DNA from: a halophilic archaeon
GTDB lineage: Archaea; Halobacteriota; Halobacteria; Halobacteriales; Haladaptataceae
NCBI GenBank assembly: GCA_003298465.1
Contig: QNGA01000005.1
Coordinates: forward strand, 248,001 to 312,000
DNA: 64,000 nucleotides
Direction: 5' to 3'
Shown one piece after another: positions 48,015 through 57,665 of the stretch. A program made the position numbers and the translations under genes. The stretch's first letter is position 1, and each line of letters opens with the position of its first letter. Below the pieces are notes generated by a model, which saw only the letters and a program-made list of their open reading frames with translations, was not told the origin of the DNA and searched no databases.

Positions 48015-48130
48015 GGAGAAGTCCGTTCTGGAGCCCACACAACTACGGTAGTTTAGTGCTGCTCGCAGTCTGTCTGCGAACTGCAGTTAGTCCAAAGACC
48101 GCTTCCACTATTGTTATGTGGTGCCTGACG
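48015..48130 (+). repeat. Non-coding repeat, copy 3 of 3
   Basis: The core TTATGTGGTGCCTGA and the upstream CGTTCTGGA match copy 1. A hairpin is possible (CGCAG, loop TCTGT, CTGCG, at about 48065-48080). Copy 3 lies 46 kb from the other two. Confidence 0.5.
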
Positions 48131-48139
48131 TCAACCGGC

Positions 48140-48650
48140 TCGGAGACAAGCCCCGTGGCATTCGCCTCGACCGTCGGTAAAGGAATGTATTGTGAGTGGC
48201 AATTCTGATTGATTGTTGGACTTCACCCGCGTCCGGTGGCGCGAGATCCTCGCCCTCGCTATCTAATAGAACGGCATGATGGGACTTACTCACCCCCGGT
48301 CTTGCGACCGAGGGGTTTCAGGCAGACGAGTTCGGCCTGTTCCACACCCCAAGCGTCTACGGTGGACCGCTCTCAACTCGTCCACGTCACCCCGATAATT
48401 GTATAGTGTTTCAGTCAGCACACAGTCGGCGGGCAGACGGAGGGGGACGTTTCGAGTCTCGCTGGATTGTGGTCGCCCGCAACACTGCCGCTTGTTCCGG
48501 TTATCCCGGGCATCGGCGCGGACAAGCTCGTTGGGACCGTGGTTCCCACCGCCGAAAAGCCGGTGGTCTGCCGTGGGAGGCCAGCAGTGGTCGTCCGAGC
48601 AGGCCTGTGGCCGTCTTGCTTGCCACATGTTCGCTTACCACTCGACTATT
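48140..48650 (-). mobile_element. GC-rich IS-derived debris
   Basis: The composition is GC-rich, unlike the flanks. A strong hairpin CCCCCGGTCTTGCGACCGAGGGG lies at 48292-48313. Minus-strand frames contain no recognisable domain. I think it is an old transposon end region, but the family is unclear. Confidence 0.35.
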
Positions 48651-48821
48651 ATATACTTTCTCCCTGTTCCCACATGATGAAAATCGGACGAAAGAACGCC
48701 ACCACCCACGTGTCATGCTCGTGTATCCATCTACACTTTCCGATGGATCAATCTGTGCACCCCGTTTCGGGGTATCGAAGTCGGTCACATCGAAGGTCTC
48801 GACCGACTCCGACTCGATAAT

Positions 48822-50090
48822 TTATTGATATTCTATTTCTGGTTCAGTTGGTCTTTCATCACCATCGAACGCTGGCGGCTGCGCCGTTCCCTCATCGGGA
48901 TGGAGGAATACAACGCCACCACCGATATCGCCAGCCACAGTGAACCCGCGACTTCGGACAGCCGTCCAGAACGACGATCCTTCAGCGGCGTAATGGCCTA
49001 GTTCAGTTGGATTAGCAGGGTCCGTAATATCGTGGAGTGTGACGCCGCCATTGTACCATGATGCGTGCAACTGGTTGTTGGTCACGTCGAAGTTGTGTGA
49101 TGTCCGGAAAACATCGATCTCGGGGGGTTCGATACGCGCCACCTGTTGGGGTGCATCGTAGTCTGAAACGTCGAACACGCTGATACCACCGTAGTCATCA
49201 TTGTCTGGGTTTTCAACATAGCCGCCTGGGAATGTCTCTGCTCCGACGTACACGTACTGGCCGTCCGGTGACGGTTGGACATAATGGGCGTTTCCGGGCA
49301 GAGTGAGATACCGTTCACCTCGAGAGGAGCTTGGCAGCGGTGTGTCGGCTCCGGGTGCATCGCCGAACTGTGTTACTAGTGTTGGGTCCGTTGGGTCACT
49401 AATGTCCGCAATGACGACGCCCGCATCCCAGAACGCCTGATACAGGAAGTCGCCCTGAACATAGATGTCGTGACAGGGATTGACCCCGGCCGCTGCAAAT
49501 GCGGGGAAGTGGTCCGACAGTCGGAATTCACCAACCTTCTCTGGACTCGTTGGGTCGCTAATATCAATGATATCGGTCCGGGCTTCACTAAATGGAGCCT
49601 CGTCGGATTCATTGATCGTCAAGTAGGCATACCCATCCGCCAGGAAGTTGTTGTGGACAGAGTGACCGGTGCGATAGAACGTCACCTCCTGTGGATCAGT
49701 CGGCGTGCTAATATCCACTAGCGTAACGCCTGGGCCGCCGTTGCTCGCTAAACTGGCGAGATTGCCGTCAACTTTAACGTCGAGAATGCCCCCTGCCGGG
49801 TCGTTCGCAGTGAGGGTAGCAACGAGTTCGGGTCGGCCTGGATTACGTCCGTCGACAACTGCCATCCCAGATCCAGTAGCGGCATAGACGTAGTTGTTCT
49901 GCGTAACTACTTCTGTCGTACCGTTGACGGCTTGTTCGCTAAACAGACGTATCCCTTCGGCGTGGTTTTCGCTGTCACCACCTGGAGAGGGATGTGCGCT
50001 CGCAGTGCCGACAATGCCAGATGCTATGAGGCCGCCAGTCATCTTCAGAACAGTACGCCGTGTCGACCGTGTTGTTGAGTTTCGTGTCAT
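48822..50090 (-). CDS. Tat-exported LVIVD-repeat beta-propeller protein
   Basis: The product is 422 residues. Tat signal: STRRTVLKMTGGLIASGIVG (7-26), cleavage near ASAHP. At least five LVIVD-type blades follow, seen as GMAVVDGRNPGRPELVATL, GVTLVDISTPTDPQEVTF, TDIIDISDPTSPEKVGEF, GVVIADISDPTDPTLVTQF, GISVFDVSDYDAPQQVARI and GVTLHDITDPANPTELGHY. Such propellers are common secreted proteins of haloarchaea and bacteria, probably involved in binding or adhesion. It is alone on its strand, with an AT-rich upstream region. Confidence 0.85.
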   Translation of the reverse strand: MTRNSTTRSTRRTVLKMTGGLIASGIVGTASAHPSPGGDSENHAEGIRLFSEQAVNGTTEVVTQNNYVYAATGSGMAVVDGRNPGRPELVATLTANDPAGGILDVKVDGNLASLASNGGPGVTLVDISTPTDPQEVTFYRTGHSVHNNFLADGYAYLTINESDEAPFSEARTDIIDISDPTSPEKVGEFRLSDHFPAFAAAGVNPCHDIYVQGDFLYQAFWDAGVVIADISDPTDPTLVTQFGDAPGADTPLPSSSRGERYLTLPGNAHYVQPSPDGQYVYVGAETFPGGYVENPDNDDYGGISVFDVSDYDAPQQVARIEPPEIDVFRTSHNFDVTNNQLHASWYNGGVTLHDITDPANPTELGHYAAEGSSFWTAVRSRGFTVAGDIGGGVVFLHPDEGTAQPPAFDGDERPTEPEIEYQ

Positions 50091-50526
50091 CGTTTGATCA
50101 CAGTGGTTGTGAGTTAGTCACTTTGAGTGGGCAGGCGTCTTTCTGAACACATAGAGACCGGTCTGCATATCACTCCTAACGGCGATATTGCGCCCTACGC
50201 TGCCGGAGCAGTTTCCGTACTGTTCGTCGGTCAGTGTTCATTATTGAATTCCTCCCCAGGTTAATATCATCCTAATTCCTATTATTGTTTGTGATTTTAA
50301 ACTAGACTGGTAATTCAGCAAATTTGCTTTAATTGTGCAATTAACTTATTAAACACATACTGTTAAAACTAAGATCAAAGATATTTTGTTGACGTTATTT
50401 TCGAGCGCAAGCCTCGCCCTTCAGGGCGGGGTCGAGCGGACACCCCGACCACACAGTCCACCGACGATGACAGGGCCGGGGTTCTACTGGAACACTTACC
50501 GCCCATGCTAACCATGGTATACATGC

Positions 50527-50922
50527 ATGGTGAAGGGCACCCGTCACGCTGTCTACGAACTCTACTACCACGTAGTGTTCATCCCGAAGTACCGGGAACA
50601 GCGTCTCACGGGTGCGACCGCCGACCGACTTCAGTCCATCTTCGAGGAGATTTGCAACGACAAAGACCTCGAACTGGTCGAAGCCGAAATCATGCCCGAC
50701 CACGTCCACCTCTTCATCGGCAGCCCGCCGAAGAACGCCCCGTCACTCATCGTCAACTGGGTCAAGGGCATTTCTGCCCGGTGGTATAATGAGCGATCCG
50801 ACGACCGCATCAAGTGGACGCGCTCGTACTACGTCGGGACGGCCGGCAGCGTCTCGAAAGACGCCGTCGAGCAGTACATCCGCGAGCAGAAGGACAAGCA
50901 AGACGGGGAGTGGACCACATGA
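50527..50922 (+). CDS. tnpA: TnpA, IS200-type HUH/Y1 transposase
   Basis: The product is 131 residues, full length. The HUH motif is DHVHLFI (58-64), and the catalytic tyrosine is in [10 protein letters not shown] near residue 116. TnpA cuts and rejoins single-stranded element ends at subterminal hairpins. Its TGA stop overlaps the tnpB ATG (ATGA). All key residues are present, so it is probably active. Confidence 0.93.
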   Translation: MVKGTRHAVYELYYHVVFIPKYREQRLTGATADRLQSIFEEICNDKDLELVEAEIMPDHVHLFIGSPPKNAPSLIVNWVKGISARWYNERSDDRIKWTRSYYVGTAGSVSKDAVEQYIREQKDKQDGEWTT

Positions 50923-52208
50923 GACGCGTCAACTCCTTCACCGTTGTCCCGCGCTCCGACGCCGACGGCGAACTGCTTCGCCGGCTGTTGGACGCCTCTG
51001 CCTCGCTGTGAAACCAACTCACCTACGAGCGTCGGCAGAACTTCACCGACCCCGACATCGACAAGTCGGTGTGGGACACCGAGGACTACCGCAAGCAGTA
51101 CGTCGGTGTCCTCGGAAGTGCCACCGCCCAACAGGTGATTCGCAAGAACACCGAAGCGTGGCGGTCGTTCTTCGCTCTGAAAGAGAAGGGGGAAACCAAC
51201 GGTCTGCCGGGGTACTGGGGCAACGAGGAAGAAGGACGGGAGTTGCGGACGTACATTCGCAACGACCAGTACACGCTCCGCTGGGGCAACCGTTCAACTA
51301 TCGAAATCACGGTCGGCAGCGACCTCAAGGACGAGTACGACATGGGCTACCGCGAACGCCTCACACTCGACGTTCGTGGGAAGCCGAAGTGGTCGGGCGA
51401 CCAAGGCCGGCTGGAACTGTGCTACGACGAGTTGAGCGACCAATTCAGGGCCATTCAACCTGTCACCACGGACGATTCTCGACAGGACTCACCATTAGCC
51501 GACGAAACGGCTGCTCTGGATATTGGCGCAAACAACATCGTCGCCTGTACAACCACGACCGGCCAGCAGTATCTCTACGAGGGGCGCGACCTCTTCGAAC
51601 GGTTCCGCGAGACAACGCGCCGAATCGCGGACCACCAATCGAAGGTGAAGCGCGAAGAGGGCCGGTACACGTCGAAGCGGATTCGACGGCTGTACTGCCG
51701 ACGGACGCGACGACGCGACCACGCCATGGACGCACTTGCCCGCGACCTCTTCGAGCGATTGTACGAGGAAGGTGTTTCCACCGTGTACGTCGGCGACCTC
51801 ACCGACGTACTGGAAACGCACTGGTCGGTGCGGGCGAACCAGAAGACGCACAACTTCTGGGCGTTCCACGCGTTCATCGACCGGCTGGCGTGTACCGCCG
51901 AGGAGTACGGCATCGCCGTCGAAGTCCGCCCCGAAGCGTGGACGAGTCAGACGTGTCCGAACTGCGGTTCAACGGAGGACACGACTCGACACAAAGACAC
52001 GCTCACCTGTCCGTGTGGCTTCGAGGGCCACGCGGACCTCACGGCGTCGGAGACGTTCCACCGACGGCATGAAGCAAACGTACCACGGCCGATGGCACGG
52101 CCCGTATGCCTCAAGTGGGACGACCACCGATGGTCGGCGTCACCACGCGCTCACCGTCCCAACGAGGAGCATACACACCCGCAAGTTACCGCCGGGGAAT
52201 CGGAGTAG
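50919..52208 (+). pseudogene. tnpB: TnpB with in-frame TGA at codon 31
   Basis: The natural start is ATG 50919 ([20 protein letters not shown]), overlapping the tnpA stop. Codon 31 (51009-51011) is TGA where the context [18 protein letters not shown] expects Trp (TGG). After it the frame runs open to 52208 (429 codons in all). RuvC-I is ALDIGANN, RuvC-II is [10 protein letters not shown] (again no Glu before DL), the zinc ribbon is CPNC/CPCG, and RuvC-III is [11 protein letters not shown]. Restart at ATG 51069 would remove 50 residues of the N-terminal RNA-binding part. It may be a recent nonsense mutation. Confidence 0.85.
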
Positions 52209-52268
52209 CCGAACCCCCACGGTGGAATCCTCGCGCTTTAGCGCGAGGAGGATGTCACTCTTAACTGG

Positions 52269-52499
52269 GTGGCACTCGTAGAATTACAGGTGACCGATGA
52301 TGCGATTGATCCACAGCATCTCGACAAAGCTACTTTAGAAGTAGTGAAGTATGCTGTACAGGATTTTGCCTTTGCTGAACCCGACAAGCCCTACATGGAA
52401 CTAAATGTGTATCAGCAGGGGCGTTACGATGCATATACATCTGTACTGGAGATGCTCACACAATGGACAGAAGAGATGGATACTCAAAACAAAGGATAG
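52269..52499 (+). CDS. Small acidic hypothetical protein, probably 5' truncated
   Basis: The open frame of 76 codons starts at GTG 52269. It is acidic (pattern VKYAVQDFAFAEPDKPYMEL) with a helical end (YTSVLEMLTQWTEEM). Its frame continues upstream into the right end of the IS605-type element, only 11 bases away, so the native start was probably cut off by the insertion. I do not recognise the family. Confidence 0.5.
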   Translation: MALVELQVTDDAIDPQHLDKATLEVVKYAVQDFAFAEPDKPYMELNVYQQGRYDAYTSVLEMLTQWTEEMDTQNKG

Positions 52500-52669
52500 C
52501 AACAATTCTGAAAAGCTTGACCAGCTCTCACGTCTGAAAATCAGGATGCAATCGTAGTCTAGGTGGAGATAGAGCCAAGACTGGGAGTATTTTTAGTCCA
52601 TAATACTCCAATTACTTTTCGTAGATACTCGTGAATCACCCTGCCGTAAGGAAGGTGAACTACCCCACC

Positions 52670-53884
52670 CTACTCGCTCACGGCTGACGCCGTTCGCTCC
52701 GTGAGGGTGGGGCTTCCTGTTTCAACGACGCGCTTTGCAGATACAGGCGTATCCACAGGGAGCGCAGTCTCCACAGGCGGTGATTCGGAGTGACCCACTC
52801 CTACTTCTTCAAGACCACGATGAAGAATATTCCACGCCGCATTCGCGTCTCTGTCCGCCTCAAACCCGCAGGCAGGACAGGAATGTTCCCGAACCCACAA
52901 CGGCTTGTCCGTCTTGACACCACAGGACGCACACTCCTTCGTCGTGTCTTTTGGGTCAACCGCGACGAAGTGCGTTCCTTCCCGTTTGCACTTGTATTCG
53001 AGCATTCGGAGGAACGTCCCCCACGAGGCCCCGGCACGGTTCCGAGAGTTGCCGGGAAGTTCAACCAGCCCCTTCGCATCCAAGTCCTCGACCGCTACAA
53101 GGTCGTACTCGCGGGCGTAGTATGCCGAGAGTTTATGCAAGAAGTCTCGCCGCTTGCGCTTCAGGTCGGCGTGGCGTTGGGCGACCGTCTTGCGTTGTTT
53201 CTCCCAATTCGTAGAGCCGTGTTCCTTCCGAGAGAGATCGCGTTGGGCACGTTCTAACCGCTCGCGCTCGTCGGAGAAGTCTGGTGACTCGATAGCGGTT
53301 CCATCGGTGTCGTGTGCGTACTTCAGGATTCCTACGTCAACCCCGACGACTCGCTCTGGATTCTCTGGTTTATCGGGCGTGGCTTCGTCCACATTGATAC
53401 CGAACGTGGAGAACCATTCGCCCGTGGGTTCCCGTTTGACCGTGACCTGTTTGATGGTTGCGTCCTCAAGGATGTCTCGGTGAAGGTGAATCGGAATCTC
53501 ACCGATTTTGCTCAACCATAAGACAGGCCGACCACTCGTATTCTTGAGTTTGAAGCCGGACTGGTTGTAGGTGAGCGACCGATACTCCCGAAGAGGCTTC
53601 CACTTGAGCATCCCAACAGCACGTCCGTTCTCCTTCTGCGCTTTGAGCGTAGAAAGGTTGTCGTAGACGCGCTTGACGACCATCTGGAGAACTTTCGAGT
53701 GAACATCGTTCAGGTCGTCCCACCACGATTTAAGGTCGGGAAGCGTCCCCTGTACCTTGTAGCGTGCTGGAATCTCGTCGGTCTCGTTGAGTTTGTAGAG
53801 TTGTCTACAAGTATCGACGTGATACAGAAGCGTCTCAGTGAGGGCTTCTGGTGGGTCGAGTCGATATTTGTAGTTGTAGCGCAT
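52670..53884 (-). CDS. tnpB: TnpB, intact RNA-guided nuclease
   Basis: The product is 404 residues with all canonical catalytic residues: Asp183 in GVDVGILKYA, Glu266 in VAVEDLDAKG and Asp346 in DRDANAAWNI. The zinc ribbon is CASC/CPAC (318-339). Near residue 30 the text CRQLYKLNETDEIP looks shortened compared with relatives I remember, perhaps by a few residues, so folding may be affected. Its ATG follows the RHH stop with no gap. Its tail is nearly identical to the relic at 26455-26640. It is the best candidate for an active TnpB in this window. Confidence 0.9.
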   Translation of the reverse strand: MRYNYKYRLDPPEALTETLLYHVDTCRQLYKLNETDEIPARYKVQGTLPDLKSWWDDLNDVHSKVLQMVVKRVYDNLSTLKAQKENGRAVGMLKWKPLREYRSLTYNQSGFKLKNTSGRPVLWLSKIGEIPIHLHRDILEDATIKQVTVKREPTGEWFSTFGINVDEATPDKPENPERVVGVDVGILKYAHDTDGTAIESPDFSDERERLERAQRDLSRKEHGSTNWEKQRKTVAQRHADLKRKRRDFLHKLSAYYAREYDLVAVEDLDAKGLVELPGNSRNRAGASWGTFLRMLEYKCKREGTHFVAVDPKDTTKECASCGVKTDKPLWVREHSCPACGFEADRDANAAWNILHRGLEEVGVGHSESPPVETALPVDTPVSAKRVVETGSPTLTERTASAVSE

Positions 53885-54010
53885 CTATGACTCTCGTTCC
53901 TCGATGAGTTCGTCCAGTTTCTCTTGGACGAACGAGGAGAGATTCAGGTGATTGTCCTGAATCCACTCCTCTTGGTCGTCCCGGATGGAGATGTTTTTGC
54001 GAGTCGTCAC
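53885..54010 (-). CDS. Ribbon-helix-helix protein partnered with TnpB
   Basis: It starts at GTG 54010 and has 41 residues: VTTRKNISIRDDQEEWIQDN, then HLNLSSFVQEKLDELIEERE and S. A beta strand (KNISIRD) and two helices form a CopG/RHH fold. The stop (TAG, 53885-53887) abuts the tnpB ATG, so they form an operon. It is a likely repressor of the element. Confidence 0.78.
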   Translation of the reverse strand: MTTRKNISIRDDQEEWIQDNHLNLSSFVQEKLDELIEERES

Positions 54011-54131
54011 AGCAAACTACACAAATAAGAGTTGCGATTGCGTGGGCCTGTGGGTCTGTCGTTGCGGAGTGCTTGGGAGGCGATGACGGCGCTGTATCCC
54101 CTCCTACTGCGCTACTCGGTCGCTTCGCTCC

Positions 54132-54162
<31 letters not shown>

Positions 54163-54427
54163 GCCTGAAAACAGTTAAAGTAAGACATTCGTCATTTACT
54201 GAATAGACTCACAAAATCCCTTTTACGGTAGGAAAATTCCCACCACTACTTGGACTATATTAGCATCTCAGTCCGAATTAATGTCATCTTAGTATAGAGG
54301 GGGGCAGGGTCAGAAATTCGGCGCTTTTATACCAAATGTAATACGGTTGAATTTTCGCAAATGTATGAGGTTTTTGCCTGCCACAAGGAAGTTAATAGAG
54401 CACGCGGTAATCTCGGATTGGATAACA

Positions 54428-54718
54428 ATGCATGATCTGACCGGTTTTCAGCGTGACCTGCTGTACGTCGTCAACGGGTTAGACGACCCACACGGACTCG
54501 CGATCAAAGACGACCTTGAAGACTACTACGAGACGGAAATCCACCACGGGCGACTGTATCCAAACCTGGATGCACTTGTCGACAAGGGTCTTATTGAGAA
54601 AGGCCAGGTGGACCGCCGGACAAACTGCTACAACCTTACCCAGCGTGGCCGGCAAGAAGTCGAAGTGCGAAAAGACTGGGAACAGCAGTACCTCGAACAG
54701 GAAGCCACCTCGGACTGA
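54428..54718 (+). CDS. PadR-like winged-helix regulator
   Basis: I use ATG 54428 (MHDLTGFQRDLLYVVNGLDD) rather than the upstream in-frame codons, because the family starts here. The product is 96 residues. The winged helix runs over LAIKDDLEDYYETEIHHGRL, YPNLDALVDKGLIEKGQVD and the wing RTNCYNLTQRGRQEV, the classic PadR layout. Haloarchaeal members control stress and transport genes. A solo IS1341-type right end lies just after its stop. 54180-54427 is AT-rich with no gene. Confidence 0.88.
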   Translation: MHDLTGFQRDLLYVVNGLDDPHGLAIKDDLEDYYETEIHHGRLYPNLDALVDKGLIEKGQVDRRTNCYNLTQRGRQEVEVRKDWEQQYLEQEATSD

Positions 54719-54729
54719 TACGTAGCGAG

Positions 54730-54764
54730 CGGAAGTCCGCCCCTGACGGGGCGGAGGATGCCAA
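54730..54764 (+). repeat. Solo right end of IS1341-type element
   Basis: The hairpin TCCGCCCC-TGAC-GGGGCGGA is followed by GGATGCC, a variant of GGATGTC. It lies 11 bases after the PadR stop and may act as its terminator. Confidence 0.55.
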
Positions 54765-54861
54765 ACCTACGCTAGTCACCCTTCTTTCACTCGCTTGTAT
54801 TGTCCCCTCGTAGGGAAGACAGCAACAAGTGTTAGGGAACCTCGTCTCATGGCTTAGAAAC

Positions 54862-55392
54862 ATGGGGGAGAAGACCGGCAGACGACAGTTTCTTCGGGGG
54901 ATGGCAGGCGTGCTAACGGTCGGTGGGTTCGCAGATTCTGCGGCCGGACAAGCACGAGCGACGCGTCGAATGGTGTATCGGCATCCGCCATCGCTATCTG
55001 ACGACCATGTTGGTCGCGTTATCATCATTACAAATCGACGTGAGCAAGGTCCAGGCCAGCTACCAGCGTCGATCCCGCCGGGCACAAGCGAGTGTGCATT
55101 CGGCAATGAGTGGCCACCCGAGGATCTCAATGCGTATAGAGGTATGCTTGTGGAGTGGCGCGGTGGAACGATCGGGAGGGTGTTTGACGGTCGAGAAGTG
55201 CAGGCGGAGAAAATAGTTCAGCGGGAGTTAGTTGTTGAGCGCCATGAGCCGCCCATTGAGCTCGGAATGACGTTCATCATCACGGAGGCCGTCAGCTGTC
55301 CAAACGGTCTTGTCGGCGTCAAAGTAAACGAAGTACCAGGACTTCGCATTCGAACGGGATCTGATTGTGAAAAAACCGCTAGGCGGACATAG
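54862..55392 (+). CDS. Tat-exported hypothetical protein
   Basis: I choose ATG 54862 because MGEKTGRRQFLRGMAGVLTV is a Tat signal; the frame continues 11 codons upstream. The product is 176 residues. The mature part is beta-rich with two cysteines in the second half (EAVSCPNG and GSDCEK), no membrane helix and no domain I recognise. It could be a small secreted enzyme or binding protein. Confidence 0.65.
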   Translation: MGEKTGRRQFLRGMAGVLTVGGFADSAAGQARATRRMVYRHPPSLSDDHVGRVIIITNRREQGPGQLPASIPPGTSECAFGNEWPPEDLNAYRGMLVEWRGGTIGRVFDGREVQAEKIVQRELVVERHEPPIELGMTFIITEAVSCPNGLVGVKVNEVPGLRIRTGSDCEKTARRT

Positions 55393-55516
55393 AGCGGTTG
55401 AACGTAGCTAAATTGACATACACGAGTAACGGCCATGCCTCTTCGAGAAATTCATTCAAGTTGGCAGTCACACGTCTGACATACATATTTCCGTCTGGTT
55501 GATTGACGATATTCCT

Positions 55517-55672
55517 ATGGACTATGCGGATATTGAGATGGAGGCGGTCACAATCGAACTCACGGATGAGGAACTCGAGCAGATTAACGATCTTGCTTTT
55601 ACACAGCACCGAGATAACCGCGATGCAGCGATACGCGACCTTCTCGATGAGTGGCTGAAAAACCAGAAGTGA
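55517..55672 (+). CDS. Small RHH-like DNA-binding protein
   Basis: The product is 51 residues: MDYADIEMEAVTIELTDEEL, then EQINDLAFTQHRDNRDAAIR and DLLDEWLKNQK. One strand (EAVTIELTD) and two helices match the ribbon-helix-helix pattern. The upstream ACATACATATTTCC (about 55480) may be its promoter. It is probably an autonomous repressor or an antitoxin without a visible partner. Confidence 0.7.
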   Translation: MDYADIEMEAVTIELTDEELEQINDLAFTQHRDNRDAAIRDLLDEWLKNQK

Positions 55673-55992
55673 ACTCGCTGACTCTGCTACTTGGTGAGAG
55701 TTTTTGGTGCCTCGAATTGTCCAGCTTTGAGCGCCCAACGAGATTGTCCGTCTTTTCGAGTTTGGAGAGATAAACTATACAAACCGGTTGTGAAGATACT
55801 CACTCCAGACGGAATGTTTCGACGGTAGGTGTTAATCCTATCTCGCCACAGCGAATGTGAAAACGTTCGTTAAGGACAGATATCGGAAGAAACGACCGTT
55901 CCCAGCCGTTTACGTTCTGAACGTGAACGTGAGGTCAATTCCGCAGCTAGCGCTACATTATTATGTAGACAATTCTTAAACAGATCCAAAAT

Positions 55993-56259
55993 ATGGATCG
56001 TCGCCGCTTGCCAACCTACGCTCGATCTGCGCTCAACACGCTTCGACGGACGGTAGCTGCGAGCAACAACGACCATAACGGATTAACAACTCAGCAAGCA
56101 CGGACAGTGCTAGCCGATGAAGAAGAACTCTCTAAGGCAGGGGTTGAGAACGTACTTGAGATACTCCACAATCACGGCGAGATCTACTACGTGGGTGAAG
56201 AAGTCCGCGTTACCGAAATGGAACTATCCAACGCCGACGTGCGAAGCAATTCTGAATAA
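55993..56259 (+). CDS. Small hypothetical protein, possibly winged helix
   Basis: The product is 88 residues. The layout is a basic N-terminus (MDRRRLPTYARSALNTLRRT), LTTQQARTVLADEEE, then ENVLEILHNHGEIYYVGEEV. The last part (helix, then two short strands) resembles a winged helix. The stop is followed within four bases by the right-end hairpin of the next element. I cannot name the family. 55673-55992 is otherwise empty. Confidence 0.6.
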   Translation: MDRRRLPTYARSALNTLRRTVAASNNDHNGLTTQQARTVLADEEELSKAGVENVLEILHNHGEIYYVGEEVRVTEMELSNADVRSNSE

Positions 56260-56262
56260 ATC

Positions 56263-56285
56263 GCCTCGGGGTCATGCCCCGAGGC
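56263..56285 (-). terminator. Right-end hairpin of TnpB element, likely terminator
   Basis: GCCTCGGGG-TCATG-CCCCGAGGC is a perfect 9-bp stem followed by TTTTG on the plus strand. It is the terminus of the degraded element at 56309-57665 and may end transcription of the 55993 gene. Confidence 0.55.
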
Positions 56286-56308
56286 TTTTGCGTGGACTCC
56301 TGTTCTAT

Positions 56309-57525
56309 GTCTCACCCGAGGCAGGGGGTGCGTACTCCCCGCTCACGTTCAGCGTCCCGCAATTCAAGCGCACATCTACGGGTGCGCCTCCGTCGCCTGC
56401 GTTTTGCCGACGACGGAGATACTACAAACCGATATTCTTCGAGGCGTTGTAGTCGGCATGATTCTCATACCCGTACTGCTGACACTCGAACGACGCTCCC
56501 GACCGATTGTCGTCGTGGGTAAACCCACACGTCGAACAACGCTTCGACGTATTTCGGGGGTCTACCTGCATGGCTTCGACGCCGTGTTCTTTGGCTTTGT
56601 ATTCGACGTCCTCGTAGAGGCGTCGGAACCCCCAGACGTGTTGCCACGTTGCCTCGGGAATATTCTCCCGAATGTGGGTCAAATCCTCGAACACGATGTG
56701 CGAACAATTGTGTTCGAGGGCTTCCTCGATAAGTTCGTTCGCCACCGTGTGTAGGTGTATCTTGAAGCGTCCGTACTCTTTCTGCCCAACGCTCTCGATG
56801 TTCTCGTGGGCGTGGCGAGAGCCACACTGCTGGAGTGCGCCACGACGCTTCTCGTACTCTCGACGCCAATGGTTGAACTCGTCTGCTGACCAGAATCGCC
56901 CTGTCGAAGCGACTGCGAGAGTGTTCACGCCTAAATCCACACCAAGGACTGTTCTGTACTTGGACTCGGAGTCGGACGTCTGCTCGTCTGCTTCGACGTT
57001 CCGCATTGAGGCGTGGAGATACCAGTCACCGTCATGGTACTGGAGGTAGGCCATCCGAAACCCGAAATCCTCGTCGGAGACGTACTTCGTCGGCGGTGTT
57101 TCTGAGCCATCGGGAAGGATGTAGTCGCACTCGATGCACCCGTCTACGGTGGATAGCGATACGTGGTCGCGGTGGAATGTTGCGCTCCGCTTGTCGTAGA
57201 CCACACTGTCTGCCGCGAAATGTGGTTGCGACGTATTCTCGCCACGTTTGAGGCGTTAGACTCCGCTTTTGACGGCTTCGACTGCCCGTCGAATCCCTTT
57301 CTGGATGAGATTCGCGGTGAGGACGGTTTCGTCGCGGAGTCGGTCGTAGAGGGCGCGTTCGGCATTGGCTTTCAAGGTGACGTGGTATTCGTCGTCGCCG
57401 TGCCAGCACCACTCGCTCGCGGTATTGGAGCAGTGTTTTGAACTGCTGGACAGTCTCCTGAAGGAAATCGTCGGCTTCGTCGGGAGTGTCGAGTTTGATG
57501 ACGGTGGTACGACGGTATTCCGATA
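56309..57525 (-). pseudogene. tnpB: TnpB, broken by two stops, a frameshift and start loss
   Basis: The largest open part (57204-56422) keeps RuvC-I GVDLGVNT, RuvC-II IVFEDLTHIRE with the canonical Glu, a zinc ribbon (CSTC and a later CQQY where a second CxxC is expected) and RuvC-III ENHADYNASKNIGL. Upstream the N-terminal half can be read (ASEWCWHGDDEYHVTLKANA, NLIQKGIRRAVEAVKSGV). It is cut by TAA at 57256-57258, by a one-base slip near 57440 and by loss of the ATG before EYRRTTVIKLD. Another in-frame TAG (56422-56424) cuts off [12 protein letters not shown] and the rest of the tail. The element's left part extends to about 57665. Confidence 0.85.
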
Positions 57526-57665
57526 TTATTCACATACACATAGATGGTGTTATTTATACGTTGGAGGAGTCAGCCTGCCATCGTGACGTGGTTTGTGTCA
57601 TTGAGTGTCGACTTCCTTCCCGACCTCAAGGGCCGGGGCGTCCGCCTCGTACTGCCTGTAAATTC

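Larger units (their letters stand above)
50395..52258 (+). mobile_element. IS605-type element (TnpA plus interrupted TnpB)
   Basis: The left hairpin is CCTCGCCCTTCAGGGCGGGG (50412-50431). Then follow tnpA (50527-50922), overlapping tnpB (from 50919), and a right-end hairpin CCTCGCGCTTTAGCGCGAGG with terminus GGATGTCAC (52258). It is the only copy in the window with a transposase and could therefore mobilise the solo tnpB elements with similar ends. Confidence 0.82.

Noticed and set aside
50612..52072. 486-codon frame across tnpA and tnpB
   Set aside because: It is a basic, low-complexity shadow frame. The HUH and RuvC motifs lie in the two other frames.
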